Positions 25,473 to 34,823 of a stretch of 37,995 nucleotides of DNA are shown piece after piece. The notes below the pieces were generated by a model. That model did no database searches and was not told where the DNA came from. It saw nothing but the letters and a program-made list of their open reading frames with translations. Each line of letters opens with the position of its first letter. The stretch's first letter is position 1. Position numbers and translations under genes: made by a program. The stretch comes from Alitibacter langaaensis DSM 22999 (GTDB lineage: Bacteria > Pseudomonadota > Gammaproteobacteria > Enterobacterales > Pasteurellaceae), in NCBI RefSeq assembly GCF_003096995.1, contig NZ_QENU01000017.1:1-37995 (forward strand). Direction: 5' to 3'.

Positions 25473-26815
25473 TATTTTAATTTCTCTTTCAGAAAATTCT
25501 TTAATTGATCGCGAAAAGTGCGGTCAAATTTCACTTGATATTGTGGCGATTGGCAATCACCAAAGAAATGAATAGGCAACTTCAGATTTTTATAACGCGG
25601 ATTATTCAAGGCTAATAATGTTTGAAAATCGCAATGCCCTGCTTTTAGCTCAATCTCACCATCATTATGGGCAATAAAATATGGATGAAAAATATCCGCT
25701 TGATGCACTAATAGGCTTTCAGGCATCCAAGTGAAATCCATAACGACTTTATCAAAAGTAGTGCTTGCCAAGCTGGATTTTATGGTTTCTTCATCATAAT
25801 TAACGGGCAAATACTGGCTAATTAACGCCAACAAATTCAAGCCACTAATCGTACCGTTTTCGATTTCAGCTTGAACCTCACCTTTCACAGGAACATAATT
25901 TTTAGCCCAAAGATGCGCATTCAAATCTGCATTTCCAAGAATAAGGGCGGGAATATTAAAGGCATTTAACCATTCTTTTGTGTTTAAGTTTTTGCCTGTG
26001 AGAAGAATTTCATTGTTCTCTCGTTGCGAATTTTCATTAAATTGAATATTTAGCTGCCCATTACCCGCACTTGCGATTTCAATCTGCCCTTGCCAAAATT
26101 TTGTTTGATTAAATTGCGCCGAAAGAGAAGATAAATCCAAACTGTCGTTGACTTGAATGTTCTCAAGCGATGCGGAAAATGAATGTTCTGGCGCAAAATC
26201 AATATTCCCTTTTGCTATTTTCAGCACAAGTTTATCCGTATTAAACAGGCGTTTTTGATGAAATTCCACACGCAATTCGGAGGGCGACAAAGCCATTGCC
26301 TTGTCACGCAATATTCCGTTTACATTCAAGGTAAATTGATCTTGTTCTGCATTCTCTGCGCGAAGAGAGAGAACGATATGGGGCGGCTCAGCTAATTCAA
26401 GTGGATTTCCCTTTTGATAAGCAGACAGCCATTTAGCAGTCGTGTCAAATGACAATGAATCAAGCTTTAATTCGCCATTCATCTTTTGAAAGATAGGTTC
26501 ACCATTAGCCAAGAATTCACCGTTGACGATGACAATATCCTGTAAGCTCACCTTACCACGAAGCAAATCAAGCCACGGCAAATTAACGCGAATTTGCTCC
26601 GCGTTGATTACTTGGTTTTGCTGGCTCTCATATTGCACCGAGTCTAATGATATATTTGGCGATGGCAGCCAATTAATACTGGCGTGTCGTACCGATACGC
26701 CACTATTCGCCAAAAGTGCGGTCAAATTTTCTTCAATTTTGCCTTTCTGCACAACACCAAAAGCAAAAAAGGCCAGAGCTATCAAACTTAACCCCATGCC
26801 TATTTTTTTCATCAT
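25472..26815 (-). CDS. AsmA-like protein
   Basis: From the chosen start the protein has 447 residues. An N-terminal signal anchor (MMKKIGMGLSLIALAFFAFG) is followed by a large periplasmic region. It looks like the AsmA family: an N-terminal LPSPNISLDSVQYES-type strand region, and a C-terminal segment (GTISGLNLLALISQYLP, then HCDFQTLLALNNPRYKN) typical of the AsmA C-terminal domain. The family bridges the periplasm and is tied to phospholipid or outer-membrane homeostasis. It is shorter than E. coli AsmA (617). The start is uncertain: ATG codons at 26854 (with GGAG nine bases upstream), 26827 and 26815 are in frame; I chose 26815 because it gives a standard signal anchor. Confidence 0.72.
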   Translation of the reverse strand: MMKKIGMGLSLIALAFFAFGVVQKGKIEENLTALLANSGVSVRHASINWLPSPNISLDSVQYESQQNQVINAEQIRVNLPWLDLLRGKVSLQDIVIVNGEFLANGEPIFQKMNGELKLDSLSFDTTAKWLSAYQKGNPLELAEPPHIVLSLRAENAEQDQFTLNVNGILRDKAMALSPSELRVEFHQKRLFNTDKLVLKIAKGNIDFAPEHSFSASLENIQVNDSLDLSSLSAQFNQTKFWQGQIEIASAGNGQLNIQFNENSQRENNEILLTGKNLNTKEWLNAFNIPALILGNADLNAHLWAKNYVPVKGEVQAEIENGTISGLNLLALISQYLPVNYDEETIKSSLASTTFDKVVMDFTWMPESLLVHQADIFHPYFIAHNDGEIELKAGHCDFQTLLALNNPRYKNLKLPIHFFGDCQSPQYQVKFDRTFRDQLKNFLKEKLK

Positions 26816-26932
26816 TTTATTTTCCATTTTAGAGCGAGCACAGCATGAAAGCATTCTCCAATTCTCTATTTGAGTATTTTCAGAGCAATTCAGCTTGAAA
26901 CTGACACACAGCTAAATTTATCGCATAATCAA

Positions 26933-27517
26933 TCATTTATCTTGATTAATTCGGCTTGCCACTGCGCTTTGCTGGTTTTTATATTTCGCATCTTGCCGTG
27001 CATTATAAGGGCGTGCCGCGGGTCCACTTAGCACTTCAAAACTTAATGCACCAATAATCATATTTGGGCGCAATGCTAACGGCAATTTGCCCGAATTATA
27101 AAATTCTAGCACGATTTTGCCCTCCCAACCTGGATCGATACGGTGGGCAGTCACATGCACCATTAAACCTAAACGCGCTAACGATGAACGACCGTCCAAC
27201 CAACCGATAATATTCGCAGGCAGTTTCACACTTTCCAATGTTGTCGCTAAGGCCAATGCACCAGGATGTAAAAAGAACGGTTCGTTGTCGCCGATGATAA
27301 TTTCATCACTCATCACTCGTTCAAGCTGGGCAGAAACTTCTTCGCGTGGGCCACTCACATCAATATAAGGAGCAGAATGCTCACGGAATACACGAAATGA
27401 ATTGCCTAAACGCAGATCAATAGTCGCACCATTAATTTTGCTATTATCTGGGCGCGGCGAAATAGAGATAATGCCGCTGTCTAAATGTTTTTCGATGTCG
27501 GTATCACATAATCTCAT
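26933..27517 (-). CDS. dcd: dCTP deaminase
   Basis: Dcd deaminates dCTP to dUTP, the main route to dTMP precursors in enteric-type bacteria. The protein has 194 residues (E. coli 193). The catalytic and substrate residues are at the E. coli positions: Arg110, Ser111 and Arg115 in GRSSLARLG and Glu138 in [19 protein letters not shown] (125-133) is the family signature. The Shine-Dalgarno AGGAG lies six bases upstream. It starts nine bases after the udk stop, forming a udk-dcd pyrimidine pair as in E. coli, which continues to the AsmA-like gene after about 115 bases. Confidence 0.97.
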   Translation of the reverse strand: MRLCDTDIEKHLDSGIISISPRPDNSKINGATIDLRLGNSFRVFREHSAPYIDVSGPREEVSAQLERVMSDEIIIGDNEPFFLHPGALALATTLESVKLPANIIGWLDGRSSLARLGLMVHVTAHRIDPGWEGKIVLEFYNSGKLPLALRPNMIIGALSFEVLSGPAARPYNARQDAKYKNQQSAVASRINQDK

Positions 27518-27526
27518 TTCACGCTC

Positions 27527-28165
27527 CTATTTGCCCAATAACTTTTTCACTTGTGCTTTTAGCATTTCAATCGCTACACGATTTTTTCCACCGCGAGGAA
27601 TAATAACGTCTGCGTATTGTTTGGTTGGCTCAATAAATTGCAAGAACATTGGACGCACAGTTGCACGATATTGCTCGATCACCGACTCCATTGAACGACC
27701 ACGTTCGATCATGTCGCGCTGCAAACGGCGAATAAAACAAATATCCAATGGGGTATCCACAAAAACAGACATACCAAGTTCTGCCCGCACGCGTTCATCG
27801 GTTAATAATAAAATGCCTTCGACAATAACCACTTTGCGCGGAACGAAATGGGTCACCTCTGATGTTCGGTTATGATTGGTATAACTATACACGGGAATAT
27901 CAACCGCCTTGCCCGCTTTCAGCGCGTGTAAATGTTCAACTAACAAGTCACGATCCATAGAGTTTGGGTGATCATAATTGGTTTTTGTACGCGTTTCAAA
28001 ATCCAAATGGCTTTGATCTTTGTAATAACTATCTTCTGCGATAATTCCAATTTCTTCGCAACCTAATTCTTCACATAGCTCACGATGAACGGTGTGTGCG
28101 ATGGAACTTTTCCCTGATGCAGAAGCTCCAGTGATACCAATAATGATACAAGACGAATTTGACAT
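27527..28165 (-). CDS. udk: Uridine kinase
   Basis: Udk phosphorylates uridine and cytidine to UMP and CMP (pyrimidine salvage). The protein has 212 residues (E. coli 213). The P-loop [12 protein letters not shown] is at 10-21. The segments [13 protein letters not shown] near 45-57, [13 protein letters not shown] and [12 protein letters not shown] follow, all typical. No Shine-Dalgarno is visible at the ATG. A perfect minus-strand TATAAT lies about 34 bases upstream. Confidence 0.96.
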   Translation of the reverse strand: MSNSSCIIIGITGASASGKSSIAHTVHRELCEELGCEEIGIIAEDSYYKDQSHLDFETRTKTNYDHPNSMDRDLLVEHLHALKAGKAVDIPVYSYTNHNRTSEVTHFVPRKVVIVEGILLLTDERVRAELGMSVFVDTPLDICFIRRLQRDMIERGRSMESVIEQYRATVRPMFLQFIEPTKQYADVIIPRGGKNRVAIEMLKAQVKKLLGK

Positions 28166-28198
28166 AGACTATTTTTTATTTATTTGAAATTAGGCGGA

Positions 28199-28204
28199 AT
28201 TATA
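28199..28204 (-). promoter_or_regulatory. Candidate -10 box of the udk-dcd transcript
   Basis: TATAAT on the minus strand lies 33 bases before the udk ATG. The -35 region at 17 bp (TGTTAA) is poor. Confidence 0.4.
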
Positions 28205-28239
28205 GTAGAAATTGTGGCGTTTTAACAGGCTTATAAACC

Positions 28240-28277
28240 AAGTGCGGTCAAAAACTCTCTGTTTTTTCACCGCACTT
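28240..28277. terminator. Inverted pair of uptake sequences after iscX, possible terminator
   Basis: AAGTGCGGT (28240-28248) and ACCGCACTT (28269-28277) form a perfect 9-bp stem around a 20-base loop, 17 bases downstream of the iscX stop. Paired uptake sequences act as terminators in Haemophilus. Here the T-run after the stem is poor on the minus strand (GGTTTATAAG), so efficiency is uncertain. Confidence 0.55.
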
Positions 28278-28294
28278 AATCAGCTTTGAAGGGA

Positions 28295-28489
28295 TTACTC
28301 ATATTCATCGAGCCAGCGCAATAAAATGGCTTCGAGAATTTTCTCATTGCTCGCTTCGGGATCATCGTCAAAACCCTCGAGTTCGCAAATCCATTGGTGC
28401 ATATCGGTAAAACGCACGGTTTTAGGATCGAGATCGGGGTTTCTCTCGTATAAATGTTCAGCGATTTCTTGTGTGTCAGTCCATTTCAT
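28295..28489 (-). CDS. iscX: Fe-S cluster assembly protein IscX
   Basis: The protein has 64 residues, acidic (E. coli IscX/YfhJ 66). IscX binds IscS and iron and modulates cluster assembly. It begins [22 protein letters not shown], and the helical core includes [18 protein letters not shown]. It is the last gene of the isc operon; its ATG overlaps the fdx stop by one base. Confidence 0.95.
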   Translation of the reverse strand: MKWTDTQEIAEHLYERNPDLDPKTVRFTDMHQWICELEGFDDDPEASNEKILEAILLRWLDEYE

Positions 28490-28830
28490 TAATGTGCCGC
28501 CTCATTCGCATGGTTAATATTATATTTTGGAATTTCAACCACGATATCTTCATCGCCAATAGTACATTGGCAAGACAAGCGGCTTTCCATTTCCAAGCCC
28601 CAAGCTTTATCCAACATATCTTCTTCTTGATCGCTGCTTTCATTCAAACTATCAAAACCTTCACGAATCACAACGTGGCAGGTAGTGCAGGCACATGAGC
28701 CATCGCAAGCATGGTGGATTTCAACCCCTGCATTATGTGCAACTTCAAGCAGATTCTCTCCACTTGCCGCATCCACCACCATGCCTTCAGGACAAAATTC
28801 TTCATTGGGTAAAAAAACAACTTTTGGCAT
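28489..28830 (-). CDS. fdx: ISC-type [2Fe-2S] ferredoxin
   Basis: Fdx supplies electrons for cluster assembly on IscU. The protein has 113 residues (E. coli 111). The cluster ligands are Cys42, Cys48, Cys51 and Cys87, seen in [14 protein letters not shown] and RLSCQCTIG; the first pattern C-x5-C-x2-C is the adrenodoxin/ISC type. The upstream gene hscA ends 20 bases before its start. Confidence 0.96.
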   Translation of the reverse strand: MPKVVFLPNEEFCPEGMVVDAASGENLLEVAHNAGVEIHHACDGSCACTTCHVVIREGFDSLNESSDQEEDMLDKAWGLEMESRLSCQCTIGDEDIVVEIPKYNINHANEAAH

Positions 28831-28850
28831 AAGACTTTCCTAATTAAAAA

Positions 28851-30701
28851 TTAAAGTTCATTGATAGAATGCCCAGCTAAAGCATTACGAATGGATTTAT
28901 CCATACGGCGCGCGGCAAATTCTTGGGTGGCTTGATCAAGCATTTTAATGCCGTTTTTGATCGCCATAGAATCCGATTCATTCACCAATGCTTCTAAAGA
29001 AATTATCGCATTTTTGACCGCACTTAATTCATCTTCATTCAACAAATCTTGGTCATGGGAAAGCGCGGAAAGCACAGATTCAATCACGCGGCGCGCTTCC
29101 ACTCGTTGCTCCGCCAATAAACGCGCATCAATATCTTGTTTAGCATTTTCCATAGAGGCTTGCAGCATATTGGCAATTTCTTCATCGCTTAAACCATACG
29201 ATGGTTTTACTTGGATAGAAGACTGCACGCCCGTTGATTTTTCCATTGCTGTTACGCTTAATAAACCATCGGCATCCACTTGATAAGTCACTCGAATATG
29301 CGCCGCACCTGCTGCCATTGGTGGAATGCCGCGCAAAGTGAAACGAGCAAGAGAACGACAATCCCCGACTAATTCTCGCTCACCTTGCACAATATGCACC
29401 GACATGGCGGTTTGTCCATCTTTAAATGTGGTAAATTCTTGCGCGCGAGCCACAGGAATCGTGGTATTGCGTGGAATAATTTTTTCCACCAAACCGCCCA
29501 TTGTTTCAATGCCAAGGGACAGCGGAATGACATCAAGTAATAACATTTCAGCATCGGGTTTGTTCCCTACCAAAATATCCGCTTGAATTGCTGCGCCAAG
29601 CGCCACCACTTTATCTGGGTCGATGGAAGTTAATGGTGTTTTACCGAAAAATTCGCCCACTTGCTCACGCACAAATGGCACGCGAGTTGATCCGCCGACC
29701 ATCACCACTTCTTTTATCTCTTGCGCAGAAATGTTAGCGTCTTTTAGCGCACGGCGACAAGCGAGTAATGAGCGTTTCACTAAGCTTGAAATCAGTTGGT
29801 TAAATTCTTCTCGCTGAAGTTCTATCGAAAAATCTGCATAATTTATGACCGCACTTTGCTGATCAGTCAGCGCAATTTTTGTTTGAGTTGCCAATTCAAT
29901 CAGTTGGCGTTTTTGTTGTTCGTTTTGAGGTTGAATGCCTGATTTTTCAATAATCCAATCTGCGAGTAAATGGTCAAAGTCATCACCGCCTAACGCAGTG
30001 TCTCCGCCTGTCGCCAGCACTTCAAATACGCCTTTAGAAAGGCGAAGAATAGAAATATCAAAGGTGCCGCCACCTAAATCATAAACAGCAATGAGCCCTT
30101 CTTGCCCGCTATCTAAGCCATAGGCTATCGCGGCAGCGGTTGGTTCATTCAATAAGCGCAAAACATTCAAGCCAGCTAAGGTTGCTGCGTCTTTAGTGCT
30201 TTGGCGTTGCGCATCGTCAAAATAAGCCGGCACAGTAATCACCGCGCCTTGCAATTCACCGCCGAGTCGTTGCTCTGCAAGTGCGGTCAATTTTTTCAAA
30301 ATTTCGCTTGATACTTCAACAGGGCTCACCAACCCTTTTCGGGTCTGAATTAAAGGTAATCCATTTTCTGAGGCTTCAAATTGATAGGGCAAATTAGGAT
30401 AACGTGCTTGCACATCAGCAAGGCTGCGCCCAATTAAACGCTTTGCAGAAATAATGGTGTTTTGTGGATCTTGGCTGGCTAATGCGCTTGCTTCGTAGCC
30501 CACGATAATGTTGTTATTTTCACCAAAATGAACAATGGAAGGCACTAATGGACGGTCTTTTTCATCTAATAAAATATCTGCGTGAGCACTGCGTACAGCG
30601 GCAACAAGTGAGTTTGTTGTGCCTAAATCAATGCCCACCGCAAGTTTGTGTTGGTGAGGCGCAGCCATTAAGCCGGGTTCTGCAATTTGAAGTAATGCCA
30701 T
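28851..30701 (-). CDS. hscA: Hsp70-type chaperone HscA
   Basis: HscA is the ATP-dependent chaperone that binds the LPPVK motif of IscU and drives cluster release. The protein has 616 residues, equal to E. coli HscA. The ATPase domain has [15 protein letters not shown] (22-36), [20 protein letters not shown] near 150, [15 protein letters not shown] near 205 and [17 protein letters not shown] near 340. The substrate-binding domain follows from about 390. The short N-terminal extension [10 protein letters not shown] is typical of HscA and not of DnaK. hscB is 16 bases upstream. Confidence 0.97.
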   Translation of the reverse strand: MALLQIAEPGLMAAPHQHKLAVGIDLGTTNSLVAAVRSAHADILLDEKDRPLVPSIVHFGENNNIIVGYEASALASQDPQNTIISAKRLIGRSLADVQARYPNLPYQFEASENGLPLIQTRKGLVSPVEVSSEILKKLTALAEQRLGGELQGAVITVPAYFDDAQRQSTKDAATLAGLNVLRLLNEPTAAAIAYGLDSGQEGLIAVYDLGGGTFDISILRLSKGVFEVLATGGDTALGGDDFDHLLADWIIEKSGIQPQNEQQKRQLIELATQTKIALTDQQSAVINYADFSIELQREEFNQLISSLVKRSLLACRRALKDANISAQEIKEVVMVGGSTRVPFVREQVGEFFGKTPLTSIDPDKVVALGAAIQADILVGNKPDAEMLLLDVIPLSLGIETMGGLVEKIIPRNTTIPVARAQEFTTFKDGQTAMSVHIVQGERELVGDCRSLARFTLRGIPPMAAGAAHIRVTYQVDADGLLSVTAMEKSTGVQSSIQVKPSYGLSDEEIANMLQASMENAKQDIDARLLAEQRVEARRVIESVLSALSHDQDLLNEDELSAVKNAIISLEALVNESDSMAIKNGIKMLDQATQEFAARRMDKSIRNALAGHSINEL

Positions 30702-30717
30702 AAAATTATCTTATCTC

Positions 30718-31239
30718 TTAAAATTCTGAAATTTCATCTTCTACACGCTCAATTTCACTGTTGAGCTTTTTAATAAAGCGTAAACGATCATTAATTTGGC
30801 GAGTTTGTTCCCAATCTTGGGCAGAAAGTGCGGTGGAAATTTCAGTTAAATTTTGGCGTTCCGCCTGTTCTACTTCGCGGCTAAAATCCATTAATAAATC
30901 AAGATCTTGATTAGCTTCAATCTGTTCTAATTGTTCACGCCATTCCATTTGTTGCATTAGAAATGCCATATCTTGCGAACTTCGCTGCTCAACATCCTGC
31001 TCTTTGCCCGTGTGCAAGGCGATAATGCTATCAGCACGCGAAATCGGATCTTTAAGAATTTGTAATGCGTCATTCACTTCCGCTGATTTTTGCATGGCAA
31101 GCCGCTGTTCTTGTGCTGAACTATGGGCAAAATTATCGGGGTGCAAAGATTTTTGTAATGATAAATAACGACTTGAAAGCAAGTCGTTATTAAGATTGAA
31201 ATCAATAGGCAGATCAAAAAGTGCAAATGGATTTTTCAT
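30718..31239 (-). CDS. hscB: J-domain co-chaperone HscB
   Basis: HscB recruits IscU to HscA and stimulates its ATPase. The protein has 173 residues (E. coli 171). The J-domain starts NPFALFDLPIDFNLN and has the HPD tripeptide in SLHPDNFAH near residue 35. The C-terminal helical IscU-binding domain contains MQQMEWREQLEQIE near 90-103. It begins six bases after the iscA stop. Confidence 0.96.
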   Translation of the reverse strand: MKNPFALFDLPIDFNLNNDLLSSRYLSLQKSLHPDNFAHSSAQEQRLAMQKSAEVNDALQILKDPISRADSIIALHTGKEQDVEQRSSQDMAFLMQQMEWREQLEQIEANQDLDLLMDFSREVEQAERQNLTEISTALSAQDWEQTRQINDRLRFIKKLNSEIERVEDEISEF

Positions 31240-31245
31240 AGTAGA

Positions 31246-31623
31246 TTACACGCTAAAACTTTCACCACAGCCACATTGATCTTTCACATTTGGATTGGTG
31301 AATTTAAAACCTTCGTTTAAACCTTCTTTGACAAAATCAAGCTCGATACCGTTGAGATAAACGAGACTTTTTGTATCAACGATCACATTGACGCCATGCT
31401 GTTCAAACACGTGATCATCTTGATTAAGTTCATCCACAAATTCAAGTACATAAGCTAAACCCGAACAACCTGACGTTTTAATACCCAAACGCAAGCCAAG
31501 CCCTTTTCCACGGCTGTCTAAGCACTTTTTAACGTGCATTGCAGCACGTTCAGTGATGCTTATTGAGGCTTGCGCCGTATCAGTATTTTCTACATTAAAT
31601 TGTTCAACAGTATTATCTGTCAT
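31246..31623 (-). CDS. iscA: Iron-sulfur carrier protein IscA with N-terminal extension
   Basis: IscA is an A-type carrier that delivers Fe-S clusters, mainly [4Fe-4S], to apoproteins. The three cluster Cys are present: Cys53 in [14 protein letters not shown] and the CGCGES pair near residues 117-119. The protein has 125 residues, 18 more than E. coli IscA. The extra N-terminal residues ([18 protein letters not shown]) are polar and acidic. The longer start is supported by AGGAG six bases before the ATG. iscU ends 76 bases upstream; that gap holds an uptake sequence at 31688-31696. Confidence 0.94.
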   Translation of the reverse strand: MTDNTVEQFNVENTDTAQASISITERAAMHVKKCLDSRGKGLGLRLGIKTSGCSGLAYVLEFVDELNQDDHVFEQHGVNVIVDTKSLVYLNGIELDFVKEGLNEGFKFTNPNVKDQCGCGESFSV

Positions 31624-31699
31624 CTTTCGCTCCTACTACACACCTTTAGCGCATAATTTCTGTCACACAAAAACTTGCGCTAAATTGACCGCACTTTTA

Positions 31700-32083
31700 T
31701 TATTCGCCTTTTTTCGCTTTATAATCTGCAATTGCAGCTTTAATCGCGTCTTCGGCTAAAATAGAGCAATGCACTTTGACTGGAGGTAGCTCAAGTTCTT
31801 CAGCGATTTGGCTATTTTTAATACTACCCGCTTCATCTAAAGATTTACCTTTCACCCACTCAGTGATTAACGAACTTGATGCAATGGCAGAGCCACAGCC
31901 ATAGGTTTTAAATTTTGCATCTTCAATAATGCCATTATCGCTTACTTTAATTTGTAGCTGCATAACATCACCACAAGCTGGTGCGCCGACCATACCTGTT
32001 CCTACATCTGAAGATTTTTTATCGAATGAACCCACGTTGCGCGGATTTTCATAATGATCGATGACTTTTTCACTATATGCCAT
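31700..32083 (-). CDS. iscU: Fe-S cluster scaffold IscU
   Basis: IscU is the scaffold on which clusters are built from IscS sulfur. The protein has 127 residues (E. coli 128). The three ligand Cys are in GAPACGDVMQL (Cys37), TYGCGSAIAS (Cys63) and VHCSILAEDA (Cys106). The HscA recognition motif LPPVK is at 99-103. It lies 33 bases after iscS. Confidence 0.97.
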   Translation of the reverse strand: MAYSEKVIDHYENPRNVGSFDKKSSDVGTGMVGAPACGDVMQLQIKVSDNGIIEDAKFKTYGCGSAIASSSLITEWVKGKSLDEAGSIKNSQIAEELELPPVKVHCSILAEDAIKAAIADYKAKKGE

Positions 32084-32116
32084 TTTACTTTCCTTTAATA
32101 AATTTTATGCTACCGA

Positions 32117-33331
32117 TTAATGCGCTGACCATTCAATTTTGCTCATATCAATTCCCTCTTTGAACATATCCCAAAGTGGTGATAAATCTCGCAATTTTTG
32201 CACCGCACTTTTGACTAAATCAATCGTGTAATCAATTTCTTCTTCTGTGGTGTAACGCCCTAAGGTGAAACGAATTGAACTGTGCGCTAATTCATCATTT
32301 AAGCCTAATGCACGCAAAACATAAGACGGTTCAAGGCTTGCCGATGTACAGGCTGAACCCGATGATACGGCAATATCACGCAATGCCATCATCAAACTTT
32401 CACCTTCTACATAGTTGAAACTCATATTTAGGTTGCTGTCTAAACGATGTTCCATTGAACCATTCACGTAAGTTTCTTCAATCGTTTTCAAGCCATTGTA
32501 TAAGCGATCGCGCAATGCTTTTAAACGTGGCATTTCAGTCGCCATTTCTTCTTTACAAATGCGATAAGCCTCTCCCATGCCCACAATTTGGTGAACAGGC
32601 AAGGTGCCTGAACGCATGCCACGCTCATGACCGCCGCCGTGAATAATCGCTTCTAAACGAATACGCGGTTTGCGGCGCACATATAACGCACCAATACCTT
32701 TTGGCCCATAAAGTTTGTGGCTAGACATTGACAATAAATCCACTGGCAATTCTGCGAGATTAATCGCAACTTTGCCCACGCTTTGAGTCGCATCTGTGTG
32801 GAAAATCACTTTATTTGCACGGCAGATTTCACCAATGGCTTGAATATCTTGGATTACGCCAATTTCATTATTCGCATGCATAATCGACACTAAAATAGTA
32901 TCAGGACGAATAGTTGCTTTTAATTCATCAAGGTCGATTAAACCATCAGCTTTTGGGGCAAGATAAGTCACTTCAAAGCCTTCACGTTCTAACTGACGGC
33001 AAGTATCAAGCACGGCTTTATGTTCAGTTTTACAGGTAATAATGTGCTTGCCTTTGGTTTGATAAAAATGCGCCGCACCTTTAATGGCTAAGTTATCCGC
33101 TTCTGTTGCGCCCGAAGTAAAAACAATCTCGCGGCTATCCGCGCCGATTAAATCTGCAATCTGATTGCGTGCAATATCTACGGCTTCTTCTGCTTGCCAG
33201 CCAAACTTATGTGAGCGTGATGCTGGGTTACCAAAAGTCCCATCGATGGTTAAATATTCCATCATTTTCTCTGCTACTCGTTTATCCACAGGGCAAGTCG
33301 CCGCATAATCTAAATAAATTGGTAATTTCAT
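32117..33331 (-). CDS. iscS: Cysteine desulfurase IscS
   Basis: IscS is the PLP enzyme that removes sulfur from cysteine for Fe-S clusters and tRNA thiolation. The protein has 404 residues, as in E. coli. The PLP Lys is in [16 protein letters not shown] near 203-218 and the active-site Cys in [16 protein letters not shown] near 324-339. The C-terminal [16 protein letters not shown] is conserved. It starts four bases after the iscR stop. Confidence 0.98.
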   Translation of the reverse strand: MKLPIYLDYAATCPVDKRVAEKMMEYLTIDGTFGNPASRSHKFGWQAEEAVDIARNQIADLIGADSREIVFTSGATEADNLAIKGAAHFYQTKGKHIITCKTEHKAVLDTCRQLEREGFEVTYLAPKADGLIDLDELKATIRPDTILVSIMHANNEIGVIQDIQAIGEICRANKVIFHTDATQSVGKVAINLAELPVDLLSMSSHKLYGPKGIGALYVRRKPRIRLEAIIHGGGHERGMRSGTLPVHQIVGMGEAYRICKEEMATEMPRLKALRDRLYNGLKTIEETYVNGSMEHRLDSNLNMSFNYVEGESLMMALRDIAVSSGSACTSASLEPSYVLRALGLNDELAHSSIRFTLGRYTTEEEIDYTIDLVKSAVQKLRDLSPLWDMFKEGIDMSKIEWSAH

Positions 33332-33335
33332 TTTT

Positions 33336-33848
33336 TTAACCGTTAATAACTAATAAATTTTCAAAATCTTTATGCACTTTTTGTGAGCCTTCTTGTTGTG
33401 AAGCTTCTTGTTGTGAAGCTTCTTGTCGTGAAGTTTCTTGGCGTGCATAATGTTTGCTGACGAGTTCAGCTAAGGTAATCGTATTCAAAAAACTTTCAAT
33501 TCGATCACTCAATTCTTCCCATAAATGATGGGTTAAACATTCTTGACCACCTTGACAATTTCCCTGCCCAAGACATTTCGTTACCGCAATCTTCTCATTC
33601 ACTGCAGCAATCACTATGCCAATAGAAATTTCGTTCGCGGGATGTCCTAAACGATAGCCGCCACCGGGGCCTCGTACACTTTTCACCAATCCGTGACGGC
33701 GTAGGCGCGCAAATAATTGTTCAAGATAGGATAAAGAAATGTTTTGACGCTCAGAAATATCTGATAATGTCACAGGACGATCGGTGCCGAATAACGCAAT
33801 ATCTAAAATTGCAGTTACTGCATAACGCCCCTTTGAAGTTAGCTTCAT
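33336..33848 (-). CDS. iscR: Rrf2-family [2Fe-2S] regulator IscR with repeat-bearing C-terminus
   Basis: IscR senses Fe-S status; the cluster-bound form represses the isc operon. The protein has 170 residues (E. coli 162). The winged-helix domain starts [19 protein letters not shown], with the recognition helix in [20 protein letters not shown]. The cluster ligands are Cys92, Cys98 and Cys104 plus His107 ([20 protein letters not shown]). After about residue 133 the sequence becomes a pentapeptide-like repeat ([21 protein letters not shown]) encoded by a 15-bp tandem repeat. The Shine-Dalgarno AAGGA is about seven bases upstream. Confidence 0.95.
   Translation of the reverse strand: MKLTSKGRYAVTAILDIALFGTDRPVTLSDISERQNISLSYLEQLFARLRRHGLVKSVRGPGGGYRLGHPANEISIGIVIAAVNEKIAVTKCLGQGNCQGGQECLTHHLWEELSDRIESFLNTITLAELVSKHYARQETSRQEASQQEASQQEGSQKVHKDFENLLVING
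33378..33446. repeat. 15-bp in-frame tandem repeat in iscR
   Basis: TTCTTGTTGTGAAGC is repeated exactly at 33390-33404 and 33405-33419, then as TTCTTGTCGTGAAGT at 33420-33434. Partial units flank them (33378-33389 and 33435-33446). Since 15 is a multiple of three, copy-number change alters the IscR tail by five residues per unit without frameshift. Confidence 0.9.
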
Positions 33849-33877
33849 TGTACTTTCCTTTTAAAATTAATGTGGAT

Positions 33878-33905
33878 AGTTTACATAACCTTGTAAATTA
33901 GTCAA
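33878..33905 (-). promoter_or_regulatory. iscR promoter with overlapping candidate IscR site
   Basis: On the minus strand TTGACT (33905-33900) and TAAACT (33883-33878) are 16 bp apart. The -35 box is embedded in TTGACTAATTTACAAGGTTAT, which resembles the type 1 IscR site overlapping the E. coli iscR promoter. This would give the known negative feedback. It starts directly after the trmJ stop codon. Confidence 0.6.
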
Positions 33906-33906
33906 A

Positions 33907-34647
33907 TTAATTCCTGACTAATTTAATGCGTTTTTCAACGGTACTCAACATTCCACGTAAAATATTCAATTCATTTTTCTCTAACGCAGTGCGTTGATAA
34001 AGGCGTCTTAATTTTTGCATAACACCTTGATTTTGAATAAAACCTAGCTGTGTATAAACCTGTTCTGTATGTTGGTAGAAATATTCTAATTCTTGCGCGG
34101 TTGCCATTGAATTGGTTCTCGCATTGGAATTATCTATTGATGAAACAGGTAAATCTTGTTCTGCTAAATACGCCATACGCAGTTCATAACACACCAATTG
34201 CACTGCCATTGCCAAATTTAAAGAGGAATAATCAGGATTTGCGGGAATAGTTAAATGATAATGACATTTTAAAAGTTCATCATTGGTCAAACCAATACGC
34301 TCACGCCCAAAAACCAGCGCAATTTGACCGCACTTTGCGGCGTTAATGGCTTTCCCACCACATTCTCGCGGCTCAATTAACGAGTTTTGCAAATGGCGTA
34401 AACGCGCGCTGGTGCCTATTACAAGTGAACAATCTGCTACCGCATCATCAAAGTGCGGTACAATTTTCGCTTGTTTTATTACATCATCAGCCCCTGCGGC
34501 TAAGGCAATGGCTTGTTCATCAATACCCTGCTTAGGATTGACCAAATACAAGTTTGTCAGTCCCATTGTTTTCATAGCACGAGCAGTGGAGCCAATATTG
34601 CCTGAATGAGAAGTTTCAATCAGCACAATTCTTATATTATTTAACAT
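33907..34647 (-). CDS. trmJ: tRNA (cytidine/uridine-2'-O-)-methyltransferase TrmJ
   Basis: TrmJ methylates the ribose 2'-OH of position 32 in certain tRNAs. The protein has 246 residues from the ATG at 34647 (E. coli 246). The SPOUT-fold motifs are [22 protein letters not shown] at the N-terminus, [15 protein letters not shown] near 112-126 and [18 protein letters not shown] near 138-155. An in-frame ATG at 34752 would add 35 residues unlike the family. No clear Shine-Dalgarno precedes 34647. The order suhB (divergent)-trmJ-iscR is the same as in E. coli, so read-through into isc is possible. Confidence 0.94.
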   Translation of the reverse strand: MLNNIRIVLIETSHSGNIGSTARAMKTMGLTNLYLVNPKQGIDEQAIALAAGADDVIKQAKIVPHFDDAVADCSLVIGTSARLRHLQNSLIEPRECGGKAINAAKCGQIALVFGRERIGLTNDELLKCHYHLTIPANPDYSSLNLAMAVQLVCYELRMAYLAEQDLPVSSIDNSNARTNSMATAQELEYFYQHTEQVYTQLGFIQNQGVMQKLRRLYQRTALEKNELNILRGMLSTVEKRIKLVRN

Positions 34648-34752
34648 TAATTTTACATTTAGAACGAATTTTGTGGGTATTTTATCACAATAACCTTGAA
34701 AGTTGGTCGGATTTTTCTCTTTTTTATAGTGGAAATTTGCATAAGAAATCAC

Positions 34753-34758
34753 TATAAT
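34753..34758 (+). promoter_or_regulatory. Candidate -10 box of suhB
   Basis: A perfect TATAAT lies 66 bases before the suhB ATG. No good -35 box is at 17 bp. A short inverted repeat GTAGGC-ATC-GCCTAC (34775-34789) would be near the start of the transcript. Confidence 0.4.
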
Positions 34759-34823
34759 GCATCACAATTTATGCGTAGGCATCGCCTACATTGTTCTTTT
34801 CACAATCTATCTATGGAAATATT

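Noticed and set aside
28166-28294. Small RNA gene between udk and iscX
   Set aside because: The region is accounted for by the udk promoter and a pair of uptake sequences; no independent promoter-terminator pair is visible.
34648-34752. Upstream start extending trmJ by 35 residues
   Set aside because: The family protein begins at the MLNNIRIVL segment; the added residues are unlike it and include the suhB promoter region.
34775-34789. Inverted repeat GTAGGC-ATC-GCCTAC in the suhB leader as a terminator or riboswitch
   Set aside because: The stem is only six pairs with a three-base loop and no clean T-run; it is too weak to name beyond noting its presence.
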